A stretch of DNA of 64,000 bases, taken from Sutterella sp. GTDB lineage: Bacteria; Pseudomonadota; Gammaproteobacteria; Burkholderiales; Burkholderiaceae_F. This document shows positions 52,182-59,707 of the stretch, piece by piece. Position numbers and translations under genes: made by a program. The notes under the pieces were generated by a model. The model had not been told where the DNA came from. It worked only from the letters and a program-made list of their open reading frames with translations, and did no database searches. The stretch lies in the NCBI GenBank assembly GCA_020025955.1, contig JAHHRF010000005.1, positions 10,846 to 74,845 on the forward strand, written 5' to 3'. Each line of letters opens with the position of its first letter. The first letter of the stretch is position 1.

Positions 52182-52571
52182 CTTAAATTAAAACGAGCAT
52201 TTTACTGAGTTTGACCTCGTCACGGAGCGTCCGCCCCTCGTAAATCATAGGCTTGACGTAAATAATTCAATCCTTGCTTTAGGGATTCGATCGTGGAGCC
52301 GTCGCAGAGACACCTTCCCCCTTCTCGATTCGCCCTGTTTTGACTCCACCTTCACTTCCCTAAGACGCTTCAATTTCTTGTACACCAACAAAACCATCAG
52401 ATAGGTCAAATACTCTTCATCCCTCTCACAACCCTTGAAAATTCGCGGTTTTCTGAAACAATCCTTAACGAATCGAAGTCTTAGCCCTGCCTTAACTAAT
52501 GAGAACGGTTCTCATTTATTGAGCTAAATCAAATCACGGGCACTTTAGTCGGAAAAGTGTTATCGAGGCCA
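52182..52571. other. Long intergenic region upstream of queA and the RNA candidate
   Basis: About 390 bases without a supportable gene. It is pyrimidine-rich on plus and has no clear coding pattern. The one definite structure is the palindrome at 52498-52516. Promoters of queA must lie here but I cannot place them. Confidence 0.5.
52498..52516. promoter_or_regulatory. Fur-box-like 9-1-9 inverted repeat
   Basis: AATGAGAACGGTTCTCATT is a 9-1-9 inverted repeat close to the classic Fur operator core (AATGA-AA-TT-TCATT). A fur gene is present in the window. No iron gene is adjacent; the nearest transcribed feature downstream is the RNA candidate starting about 90 bases away. Confidence 0.55.
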
Positions 52572-52600
52572 TTGATTCAGTCTTTGAAACCCCCTATAGT
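52572..52600 (+). promoter_or_regulatory. Promoter of the structured RNA candidate
   Basis: TTGATT at 52572-52577 and TATAGT at 52595-52600 have an ideal 17-base spacer, predicting a start near 52607. Confidence 0.6.
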
Positions 52601-52606
52601 TAATTC

Positions 52607-52766
52607 CAACGAGAAACGAAACTCAGATCCACTAACTGCCAAGGGGTCGGCAGGGATCAACGAGTAGAAGTTGTTGCTTGGACCAACTTCCTGCGTGTTT
52701 TATCTCCGACACGGCGTTTCCGGAACTTTAAGGCGGATGAGTTTGACAGGGCTCATCCGCCTTTTC
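52607..52766 (+). ncRNA. Candidate structured small RNA or leader
   Basis: The predicted transcript of about 160 nucleotides runs from the promoter above to a strong terminator. It contains a nested stem: ACTC 52621 with GAGT 52662; GATCC 52626 with GGATC 52654; CTGCC 52636 with GGCAG 52649; the loop is AAGGGGTC. A second stem is GAAGTTG 52667 with CAACTTC 52684. No open reading frame of note lies inside. It is not recognisable as SRP RNA, RNase P RNA, tmRNA or a known riboswitch. It may be a small RNA or an attenuating leader of the downstream membrane protein gene. Confidence 0.5.
52730..52766 (+). terminator. Strong terminator with no coding gene before it
   Basis: The stem AAGGCGGATGAG / CTCATCCGCCTT is followed by TTCTCTT. 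It ends 54 bases upstream of the next coding sequence. Confidence 0.85.
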
Positions 52767-52820
52767 TCTTGTCGTCGCTCTCCCCTACAATACGAGCATC
52801 AAGATCGTTGGAGCCCCCCG

Positions 52821-54821
52821 ATGCTTACGAGCACTCTCTATAAGAAAAAGCGAACCACCATGCAGACGTGGTGCTTTGGCCTGGTAGCCTTTGCGGTGAC
52901 CTTAGTCATCCTGAGCGGAATTCGATTCGCGTTCTATACCCTTTTCAACACTAATACACCCTTCTCAGAGGCGTGGCCTGCCTTTACCATGGGCGCACGC
53001 ATGGATTTGAAGTGGTTAAGTGTGTCGGTGTGGCCTGCCGTTGTATTGGGGCTCGCGGGCTTAAAGTTCACGGCCTTAAAGCGTTGGGCAGGAGGACTCT
53101 TAGGGGTGGCAATTTTCTTTAATATCGCCATCGACATCATCAACATCGGCTTTTACCAATTCTATGGGACTCCGATTTCAGCGTTGATCTTCGGCTTCGT
53201 GCAAGACGACACGCAAGCCATTATTAAGACAATCTGGAAGGATTGGCCAATCTTTACGTATTTAGCGATCTTTGCATCGGGGACGCTTTTACCCTTTGTT
53301 ATTGGAGCCATCGTCTCCAAACGCGTTGGCTCCCGCACGAGCGTCGGAGTGACGGGGTTTGTTGTATTGCTTTCGATTGTGCTTTTGGGCTTAGGTACGC
53401 GCGGATCGCTCTCAAAATTCCCGCTTCGACAACAAAACCTCAATGTGAGCACTAACCCCTTCGTGAATAACGTGGCTACCAATGGGGCGCAAGCCCTCTA
53501 TGTAGCCGTGAAAAGCTTAAAGGCCTTAAAATTGGACGGCGATCCCGAAACGGCGCTCTTTGAGTTTAAGTTTGATTCCAAGGACGTAGCGGTCGCTACT
53601 GCCTTGGGGGGCGTCACCCAGCCTCAGCCCATTAAGGCGCCGAAGGTTAAACCTAATATCGTCTTTGCCATCATGGAATCCATGGGGCGTGATGAATTTG
53701 AAGCCGATGCCCCTGACAACGTCATGCTCGGGGAATTAGCCAACCAACTCCACGATGCCAAGGTCTTTCTTCAGGGGATCGCCGTCAACGGTGGCACGTA
53801 TCCCAGCCTTGAAGGGTTGCTCTTAAACACCCCCTATGTCCCCATCATGCAATCTAAGTATGGGAACCGTGCACTCGACTTCTCCAAAGTCAAAGCCTTT
53901 AAAGAGGCGGGATACCGCACGGTCTTTTTAACTGCCGGGAGTGTAGGCTGGCGTCAACTCGACAAAAACCTCCCCTTGCAGGGCTTTGATGAGCTTTACG
54001 GGGAGCAAGCCATCATGGCTGCGTTCCCTGGAACGACTCGTGGCGTATGGGGCGTCGGGGATGAGTTTATGTTTAAATTTGCGCAAAAACTCTTGGATGA
54101 CCGTAAGCCCAACGACAAACCTCTCTTCTTGGTGATGCTTTCCATCACCAACCATTCCCCGCACGCGGTACCAGCGCACTATACGCTTCAACCGATTAAC
54201 CCCAATCGTTTACCAGCGTTTGTGAGTTCTGATCGAGAAGACCCCATCCTGCGTGGCATGTTGGAAACCTATCAGTATTCCACCAATGCCCTTGGTGACT
54301 TTGTAAAGCATCTGCGTGAAGCAGGACAGTTAGACGACACGGTGGTGGCCGCAACGGGCGACCATAACGCTCGCCTGAATTACAACCCCAATGGCTACTG
54401 GCACCATAGCAATGGCGTGCCGGTGCTCTTTTGGGTGCCTAAATCCATTGCTACCCCCGTCTACGACGCCAAGCGCTGGGTCTCACACCGTGACATCCTC
54501 CCCACCCTGGGGGCTTTAGCGTTAGGGAAGACGCCTGAACCCGAAGAAGGGCGCTTCCTGTTTGCGAAGGCGGATGGTCGTCCTGCTGTGGCTTTTTATA
54601 ACTTAGGCGATCGAGGCATTGCCATTGATGAGCGTGGCGCGATTGCCTTGAATCCCTATGACAAGAAAGGCAACCCCGCGCCCAATGCTTGCTTTAAGTG
54701 GGAAGGGGACCGCTTAGTCGCCACCCCGTGCACGCCTGAACTCTCTCAAATGCGACGCACGGCCGAGGCACTCGTGGCGCTCTCGGCCTTCCGAGTTCGC
54801 GAAGGGGTTCAGTCCCGCTAG
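52821..54821 (+). CDS. LTA synthase/sulfatase-family membrane transferase
   Basis: About 666 residues: five N-terminal membrane helices (to about residue 200), then an alkaline-phosphatase-fold domain outside the membrane. 'KPNIVFAIMESMGRDEF' opens the domain, 'NGGTYPSLEGLLLNTPYV' likely holds the nucleophilic threonine, and 'VVAATGDHNARLNY' the metal Asp-His. Relatives move phosphoglycerol or phosphoethanolamine onto glycans (LtaS, OpgB) or lipid A. In a Gram-negative, glucan or LPS substitution is more likely than teichoic acid. GGAG precedes the ATG at 52821; the upstream extension is the RNA candidate. Confidence 0.85.
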   Translation: MLTSTLYKKKRTTMQTWCFGLVAFAVTLVILSGIRFAFYTLFNTNTPFSEAWPAFTMGARMDLKWLSVSVWPAVVLGLAGLKFTALKRWAGGLLGVAIFFNIAIDIINIGFYQFYGTPISALIFGFVQDDTQAIIKTIWKDWPIFTYLAIFASGTLLPFVIGAIVSKRVGSRTSVGVTGFVVLLSIVLLGLGTRGSLSKFPLRQQNLNVSTNPFVNNVATNGAQALYVAVKSLKALKLDGDPETALFEFKFDSKDVAVATALGGVTQPQPIKAPKVKPNIVFAIMESMGRDEFEADAPDNVMLGELANQLHDAKVFLQGIAVNGGTYPSLEGLLLNTPYVPIMQSKYGNRALDFSKVKAFKEAGYRTVFLTAGSVGWRQLDKNLPLQGFDELYGEQAIMAAFPGTTRGVWGVGDEFMFKFAQKLLDDRKPNDKPLFLVMLSITNHSPHAVPAHYTLQPINPNRLPAFVSSDREDPILRGMLETYQYSTNALGDFVKHLREAGQLDDTVVAATGDHNARLNYNPNGYWHHSNGVPVLFWVPKSIATPVYDAKRWVSHRDILPTLGALALGKTPEPEEGRFLFAKADGRPAVAFYNLGDRGIAIDERGAIALNPYDKKGNPAPNACFKWEGDRLVATPCTPELSQMRRTAEALVALSAFRVREGVQSR

Positions 54822-54840
54822 TCACACACAATCTGATTAA

Positions 54841-54866
54841 AGAAGGGTCCTACGGGACCCTTCTTG
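54841..54866 (+). terminator. Terminator after the LTA-synthase-type gene
   Basis: The ten-base-pair stem AGAAGGGTCC / GGACCCTTCT has a TACG tetraloop; the T run is short. Confidence 0.7.
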
Positions 54867-54951
54867 CTAGATATCCCGAGCAAATCACCTACGCCCTTTT
54901 CTAGGGACGGTATCATAAGGGTTTTACAGCAATTTCCCCTTACGAGACGCT

Positions 54952-55512
54952 ATGCGACAAGACGCTTACGACGACGAAGAAGTCCAATACGACGGTCCGT
55001 CGAAATCTCATCTCAAACGCATCCAAAACGAACTCCAAGACTTGGGCAAAGAGATGACCAAGTTAGGTGATGACCAACTCAAGAAGATTGGCTTACCGGA
55101 GGATGTGCTTTTTGAAATCAAAGAATTCCGCCGCATGCGTAGCTTTGGCGCCCAACGCCGTCAGCTTCAGCTCATCGGCAAGAAAATGCGCGACATGGAT
55201 CCCGTGGCCGTGCGCGAAGCCATTGACCGTGCGACGGGCGAGTCGCGCGCTGCCGTGGCCCTCTTGCACCGTTGTGAAACGTTACGTGACCGCTTAATTG
55301 ATAACGACGAAGCCGTTACGAAGTTCATCAATGACAATCCTGGCGTGGACATCTCGAAGCTTCGTACGTTAGTACGTAACGCACGTCGTGAACGCCAGAA
55401 TGCTAAACCGCCCAAGAGCGCCCGCGAACTCTATCGCATGCTCCATGAGATGTTTGTGAAACCCGTCGACCTCTTCATGAAAGATGAAGACGACGAGGAC
55501 GACGAAGCCTAA
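54952..55512 (+). CDS. darP: Ribosome-associated protein DarP (YjgA, DUF615)
   Basis: The 186-residue helical, charged protein assists late 50S subunit assembly. Recognised by 'GPSKSHLKRIQNELQDLGKEM', 'LPEDVLFEIKEFRRMRSFGAQRRQLQLIGKKMR' and the C-terminal 'ARELYRMLHEMF'. The tail is strongly acidic (DEDDEDDEA). It lies 30 bases before the MogA fusion gene and probably shares its transcript. Confidence 0.92.
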   Translation: MRQDAYDDEEVQYDGPSKSHLKRIQNELQDLGKEMTKLGDDQLKKIGLPEDVLFEIKEFRRMRSFGAQRRQLQLIGKKMRDMDPVAVREAIDRATGESRAAVALLHRCETLRDRLIDNDEAVTKFINDNPGVDISKLRTLVRNARRERQNAKPPKSARELYRMLHEMFVKPVDLFMKDEDDEDDEA

Positions 55513-55542
55513 TTTTCTGTCAGTCGACAAAAGGAATGCACC

Positions 55543-56856
55543 ATGAAAGCTCCCCGCCAATCTGAAGACGAACTCATCTTAGGTTTAGTGTCCATTTCGG
55601 ATCGTGCTAGCCAAGGGGTTTACCAAGACGAAGGGCTCCCGAGCCTGGAGGCTTGGTGCCGACGCGCGATGACGAATCCCATTCGTGTGCATCAGCGCTT
55701 GATCCCGGATGAACCGTATGACATTGAACGAACCCTTCGTGAGCTCGTTGATGATTTGGGGTGCGACTTGGTCTTTACGACGGGGGGCACGGGTCCCTCT
55801 CGTCGCGACGTCACCCCTGAGGTCACCCTCAAGGTGGGGACGCGTGAAATGCCGGGTTTTGGGGAACAAATGCGCGCCATCTCGGGTCACTTTGTCCCGA
55901 CGGCCATTTTGTCTCGCCAAGTGGCCGTGTTGCGTGAAATTCCTGACCACGCGGCCTTGATCGTGAACTTACCCGGGCGCCCCAAAGCCATTGCGGAAAC
56001 CCTGGAAGGGTTAAAAGACAAAGACGGCAAAACGATTGTGAATGGTCTTTTTGCCGCCATTCCTTACTGCATTGACTTGATCGGCGGTCCGTACATCGAA
56101 ACCGATGAGACGGTCATTAAAGCCTTCCGTCCGAAGAGCGCCCAGCGTCCTAAGACCCCGAAGGCTGAGCCCTTACCTCCTGCCTTTTCGCCCGAAGACT
56201 TAAACGTGGTGATGCCGCGCGGCTACTCTGAAGCTGACCTCACGGTGGTCTGGCTCCATGGGTTGGGCGCAGACAACGAAGACTTTGCTCCGTTTGCCGA
56301 TGAGATCGTACGTCGCGGTGGCCCGGTCTGCCGCTTCGTGATGCCCAACGCCCCCAAACGTGCTATTAGCGCTTACGACGGGGTGCCGTTGCGTGCCTGG
56401 TACGACATTCGCGGGATGAAACTGGAACTCGAAGAAGATGAATTCGGAATGCTTGAAACCGTAGGTCGCGTCAATCGTTTGATCGACGAACTTGTGGCTC
56501 AGGGCACGCCTCGTGAGCGTATTGTTTTGGGTGGGTTCTCTCAGGGCGCCGCCATGACCTTACTTTGTGGTTTAACGCAGACGAAACCGTTAGCAGGCCT
56601 GATTGCCCTTTCGGGGTATGTTCCGTTACCTGAACGACTTTTCCAATCCGTCACCCCGGTGGCTGCCTCCTTGCCTATTTTTATGGGGCACGGAACCTTG
56701 GACGATATCGTTTCGCCTTTGCTCAGCCAAAGTGGCGCACGCGCTTTAGCGAAGTCCCTGCCAAATTTGGAATATCAAACGTACGATATGGCACATGAAG
56801 TTTGTGCTGATGAAGTACTCGATATGACAAAGTTCTTGCGCAAACTTAGCCGATAA
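55543..56856 (+). CDS. MogA (molybdopterin adenylyltransferase) fused to an alpha/beta hydrolase
   Basis: One unbroken 437-residue frame. Residues 10-190 are a MoaB/MogA domain: 'LGLVSISDRASQGVYQDEG', 'VFTTGGTGPSRRDVTPEVT' and 'IVNLPGRPKAI'. It would adenylate molybdopterin for molybdenum cofactor assembly. A proline/lysine-rich linker (about 196-216) leads to a carboxylesterase/acyl-protein-thioesterase domain, 223-437: 'VVWLHGLGADNEDF', nucleophile Ser333 in 'GGFSQGAAM', Asp387 in 'GHGTLDDIV', His418 in 'MAHEV'. Both parts look catalytically intact. AAGGA precedes the ATG. The fusion is unusual; a link between the two activities is not known to me. Confidence 0.88.
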   Translation: MKAPRQSEDELILGLVSISDRASQGVYQDEGLPSLEAWCRRAMTNPIRVHQRLIPDEPYDIERTLRELVDDLGCDLVFTTGGTGPSRRDVTPEVTLKVGTREMPGFGEQMRAISGHFVPTAILSRQVAVLREIPDHAALIVNLPGRPKAIAETLEGLKDKDGKTIVNGLFAAIPYCIDLIGGPYIETDETVIKAFRPKSAQRPKTPKAEPLPPAFSPEDLNVVMPRGYSEADLTVVWLHGLGADNEDFAPFADEIVRRGGPVCRFVMPNAPKRAISAYDGVPLRAWYDIRGMKLELEEDEFGMLETVGRVNRLIDELVAQGTPRERIVLGGFSQGAAMTLLCGLTQTKPLAGLIALSGYVPLPERLFQSVTPVAASLPIFMGHGTLDDIVSPLLSQSGARALAKSLPNLEYQTYDMAHEVCADEVLDMTKFLRKLSR

Positions 56857-57201
56857 AGCCCCGCCTTATACTTTTTACCCCTCCCATGTGGAGGGGTAAA
56901 AACATCCCAAATGCGCCCCCTCCGAGGCTAGCGCTCATAAAAAAACCTGTTAATATATCCTTGTGACGACAGAATGAAATCCGCGTCCAAAGTTGCGTGG
57001 TTTCAAAACTTTGTTTTCACCAAAAATAATCAACAATTGGAATACAGAAAAGTCAGTGGCCCATTTGGGGTGGAGCACCTGTCTTTGCGTACCGTTGACT
57101 TTGATAATAAATAGTACGTACAGCTAGCGTATAACCGTTATTTTGTACATCAATTTCTTATCTTCATTGCCCGAGTCAATGGCAAAGATAAAGGAGTTCT
57201 T
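56857..57201. other. Intergenic region before the HTH gene
   Basis: About 345 bases. It holds a hairpin at 56872-56902 (TTTTTACCCCTCC / GGAGGGGTAAAAA) with the T run on the 5' side, so it is not a normal terminator for the fusion gene. It also holds a possible 46-codon frame at 56974-57114 and A+T rich promoter-like DNA after 57090. Confidence 0.4.
56974..57114 (+). CDS. Possible 46-residue small protein
   Basis: An ATG-initiated frame with protein-like composition (start MKSASKVAWFQNF, end LRTVDFDNK). There is no good ribosome-binding site and no recognised family. An open frame of this length can occur by chance. Confidence 0.18.
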   Translation: MKSASKVAWFQNFVFTKNNQQLEYRKVSGPFGVEHLSLRTVDFDNK

Positions 57202-57585
57202 ATGCAAAGCGATATTATCATTCAGGTATCAAAAATCCTTAATGATTACTTTAAGGGTAAAGTAACTGCCGCACAGGCCGCTAAACTTATGCACGTAACC
57301 CCGCGAACACTGTACCGTCGCGCTCGTGCGTTCGAAGAACGTGGTTTTGAAGGGCTTTTACACGGCAATACGGATCGTGCCCCGAAGAATAAATTCGATG
57401 ACTCGAAGAACCTTCGGATTAAGGAATTGATCCAGACGAAGTACAAAGATATGACGATCGTGGAAATGACCCGCCATATCAATGAAGAAGAAGGCATTAA
57501 GGTCTCGCGTGAAACGGTCCGTCGCCTCTTGGTGTCGACCCGCAACCTTAATTCCACGCGTAAGCACACGCGTCGTCGTGTCTAA
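57202..57585 (+). CDS. Solo ISNCY-type transposase DNA-binding domain
   Basis: This 127-residue basic protein has an N-terminal helix-turn-helix ('KVTAAQAAKLMHVTPRTLYRRARAFEERGFEGLLHGN') and a second winged-helix-like part ('TIVEMTRHINEEEGIKVSRETVRRLL'). It ends RKHTRRRV. This order matches the N-terminal part of ISNCY-group transposases up to the point where the DDE catalytic domain would begin. None follows: a stop and then a strong terminator come at once. AAGGAG 6 bases before the ATG shows good translation. It may be a domesticated regulator rather than a decayed element. Its neighbour is a tRNA-Leu gene. Confidence 0.8.
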   Translation: MQSDIIIQVSKILNDYFKGKVTAAQAAKLMHVTPRTLYRRARAFEERGFEGLLHGNTDRAPKNKFDDSKNLRIKELIQTKYKDMTIVEMTRHINEEEGIKVSRETVRRLLVSTRNLNSTRKHTRRRV

Positions 57586-57613
57586 GCGATAGCCACTCTG
57601 TAGGCTAGAAACG

Positions 57614-57671
57614 AAAAAACTCTCCTAATGGCTCAATTAACACACGGGTTGAGTCTTAGTAGAGTTTTTTT
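57614..57671 (+). terminator. Terminator after the solo HTH gene
   Basis: A long imperfect stem, AAAAAACTCTcCTAA / TTAGtAGAGTTTTTT with inner GCTCAA / TTGAG pairing, ends in a run of seven T. Confidence 0.85.
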
Positions 57672-57694
57672 GTTGCCTGCAAAAAACGCAGGCG

Positions 57695-57730
57695 AAAAAA
57701 AAGCTCCAGGCATTACCTGAAGCATTTTTT
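57695..57730 (-). terminator. Terminator of tRNA-Leu
   Basis: The imperfect stem AAAAAAAAGCTcCAGG / CCTGaAGCaTTTTTT lies right after the tRNA on the minus strand and ends in a T run there. Confidence 0.7.
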
Positions 57731-57814
57731 TGGTCCCCGGGGAGAGACTCGAACTCTCACGGTTTTACCCGGCGGATTTTGAATCCGCTGCGTCTACCAT
57801 TCCGCCACCCGGGG
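57731..57814 (-). tRNA. tRNA-Leu (CAA)
   Basis: An 84-base class II tRNA with a long variable arm. The acceptor CCCCGGG / CCCGGGG is perfect, the anticodon stem GCGGA / TCCGC encloses TTCAAAA (anticodon CAA), the T loop is TTCGAGT and CCA is encoded. Confidence 0.93.
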
Positions 57815-57835
57815 GCGCTTTGTTTTAGAAGACAA

Positions 57836-57863
57836 ATTATGCCATGCTTTTAGAAAAAAGCAA
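57836..57863 (-). promoter_or_regulatory. Promoter of tRNA-Leu inside the folK end
   Basis: On the minus strand TTGCTT (57858-57863) and CATAAT (57836-57841) have a 16-base spacer, the same -35 and spacing as the Pro-Arg-His operon. The -35 overlaps the last folK codons. Confidence 0.6.
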
Positions 57864-58344
57864 GTACCGCTTGTTTGGTATCTTTCAATTTAATGGCTTC
57901 AATGCGTTCTTGAATCGAAGAACCATCTTGCATCGTCCAATTGGGCGCAATATCCGCTAAGGGGATCAGCACAAAAAGACGCTCTTCCATACGAGGGTGA
58001 GGAAGCGTTAAGAAGTCACTCTGGCGCACTTCGTCCTCATACGTCAAGAGATCCAAGTCAAGCGTTCGCGGAGCGTTTACAACGCCCTCAGGACGCTCAC
58101 GTCCAAACTGCGCTTCAATTGCCAAGAGCGCCCTTAACAAGGCCTCTGGCGTGAGCGTCGTCTGCACTTGGCAAACCCCATTGACGTAGTCGGGACCGGA
58201 GGAATCCACTGGCGCCGTTTTGTAGTACTGGCTCTGTGCGATAACCGAAACCGACGCCAAAGCATCCAGGGTCTTGACGGCTTTCTCTAAGGTTGCTTTC
58301 GCCTCCCCTAAATTAGCCCCTAACGCGATATAGGCCTTATTCAC
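57850..58344 (-). CDS. folK: 6-hydroxymethyl-dihydropterin pyrophosphokinase
   Basis: Transfers pyrophosphate to the pterin in folate synthesis. About 164 residues: 'KAYIALGANLGEAKATLEKAV' is the start, then 'SQYYKTAPVDSSGPDYVNGVC', 'GRERPEGVVNAPRTLDLDLLTYED' and 'LPHPRMEERLFVLIPLADIAP'. I use the GTG at 58344, where homology starts, with AAGG upstream; the longer open frame upstream is the pcnB end read in another frame. It overlaps pcnB by 8 bases. Confidence 0.94.
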   Translation of the reverse strand: MNKAYIALGANLGEAKATLEKAVKTLDALASVSVIAQSQYYKTAPVDSSGPDYVNGVCQVQTTLTPEALLRALLAIEAQFGRERPEGVVNAPRTLDLDLLTYEDEVRQSDFLTLPHPRMEERLFVLIPLADIAPNWTMQDGSSIQERIEAIKLKDTKQAVLAFF

Positions 58345-59707
58345 TGCGCTTAGCCTTGGAGTTGGAACGACGGCGACGGCGTGAACGCCCCGACTTCGGC
58401 GCTTCGCTTCCCGTACGACGCGCTTCCTCTTGAGCTTCCTCAATCAAGCGAAGGCGGGTTTCGTCATCCCCTTCCGCAAACGCTTCCCACCACTTCACTA
58501 AGTCGGGCGAGACTTGACCATCTAAGGAACGTAACAGCAAGAAGTCATAGCCCTTTCGGTAGCGCTGATTCTTAATCAAGGTCCAGGGGTGCTTGCCCGT
58601 ACGCTTTTCAAAGCGCAACTGCAAACGCCACAAGTCATACATTTCTTCTTGGTAGCGGTGCTGAATACTCAAGGACGAGGACATCGCAGCCAACACATCG
58701 CGACTCGCATGATGGAGTGCTTCGGCGTGCTTCATGCCCTTTTCTTTTTCCTTATACGCCCAGTGACGACGTACCTGAGGCCAGAACAAGGTCGCTAATA
58801 AGAAAGACGGCGAAATCCCCTTCCCGATGGCCAAACGCTCGTCGGTACGACGCATCGCCAGCATCAAGAAGGCTTCATCCTCAGGTTCACTCAACATCGT
58901 TTCCAAGACAGGAATCAAGGCTAAGTGAAGCTTTAATTGACGTAACGTCTTTAAGCAACGAACCGCTTGACCGCAGGTCAAAAGCTTTAAGAATTCATCA
59001 ACCAAACGAGCCGACGGGACGTTGCGAATCAAAGGCGCCATCTGAGGAATGGGCTTTTGGGTTGCGGGCTCAATCGAAAAACCGAGCTTGCTTGCAATAC
59101 GTACAGCACGAAGCATACGCACCGGGTCTTCGCGATAACGCTCCTCTGGGTCCCCAATCATTCGAATGACTTTTTCGCCAATGTCATCGAACCCACCGTG
59201 GTAGTCAAAGACTTCTTCGGTCACCGGATCGTAATACAGGGCATTGACCGTAAAGTCACGGCGTGCCGCATCTTCCCACATCTCGCCAAAGACGTTGTCG
59301 GAAATCACACGACCATCGCTATCCTTGCGCTGCCCCTTCCCTTCCAACGCACGGAAGGTCGAGCATTCAATAATTTCACGCCCGAAGACCACATGAACCA
59401 ACTTGAAGCGTCGCCCAATGATGAACGCGCGCTTCTGGCAACGCTTGACTTGTTCAGGGGTGGCATTCGTTGCCACATCAAAATCTTTCGGCGTAACACC
59501 TTGAAGCAAGTCACGCACGGCGCCCCCAACCACATAGGCTTTAAAGCCCTTGCGTTGGAGGTTTTCACAGGTTCGCTTAGCCTGCCACGAGACCAAGTTC
59601 GGATCAATCTTATGAACCGACGCTTTGATTACACGAGGCGTCTTCACGACACGCGCAGGCGGTGTGCCAAAAATATTTTGTACACCTCGAATCAATCGTT
59701 TCAACAT
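58337..59707 (-). CDS. pcnB: Poly(A) polymerase I
   Basis: Adds poly(A) tails to RNA for decay. The 456-residue nucleotidyltransferase has 'GFKAYVVGGAVRDLLQGVTPKDFDVATNATPEQVK' with the catalytic GG and DxD. 'RRDFTVNALYYDP' and 'EDPVRMLRAVRIASKLGFSIEP' follow. The arginine/serine-rich basic tail (GRSRRRRRSNSKAKRSE) is typical of PcnB and separates it from the CCA enzyme, which is not needed where tRNAs encode CCA. It shares one base with the HAD gene stop. Confidence 0.95.
   Translation of the reverse strand: MLKRLIRGVQNIFGTPPARVVKTPRVIKASVHKIDPNLVSWQAKRTCENLQRKGFKAYVVGGAVRDLLQGVTPKDFDVATNATPEQVKRCQKRAFIIGRRFKLVHVVFGREIIECSTFRALEGKGQRKDSDGRVISDNVFGEMWEDAARRDFTVNALYYDPVTEEVFDYHGGFDDIGEKVIRMIGDPEERYREDPVRMLRAVRIASKLGFSIEPATQKPIPQMAPLIRNVPSARLVDEFLKLLTCGQAVRCLKTLRQLKLHLALIPVLETMLSEPEDEAFLMLAMRRTDERLAIGKGISPSFLLATLFWPQVRRHWAYKEKEKGMKHAEALHHASRDVLAAMSSSLSIQHRYQEEMYDLWRLQLRFEKRTGKHPWTLIKNQRYRKGYDFLLLRSLDGQVSPDLVKWWEAFAEGDDETRLRLIEEAQEEARRTGSEAPKSGRSRRRRRSNSKAKRSE

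Noticed and set aside
57202..57670. Degraded insertion sequence
   Set aside because: No terminal inverted repeats, no target duplication and no remnant of a DDE domain were seen around the gene, which has intact expression signals.
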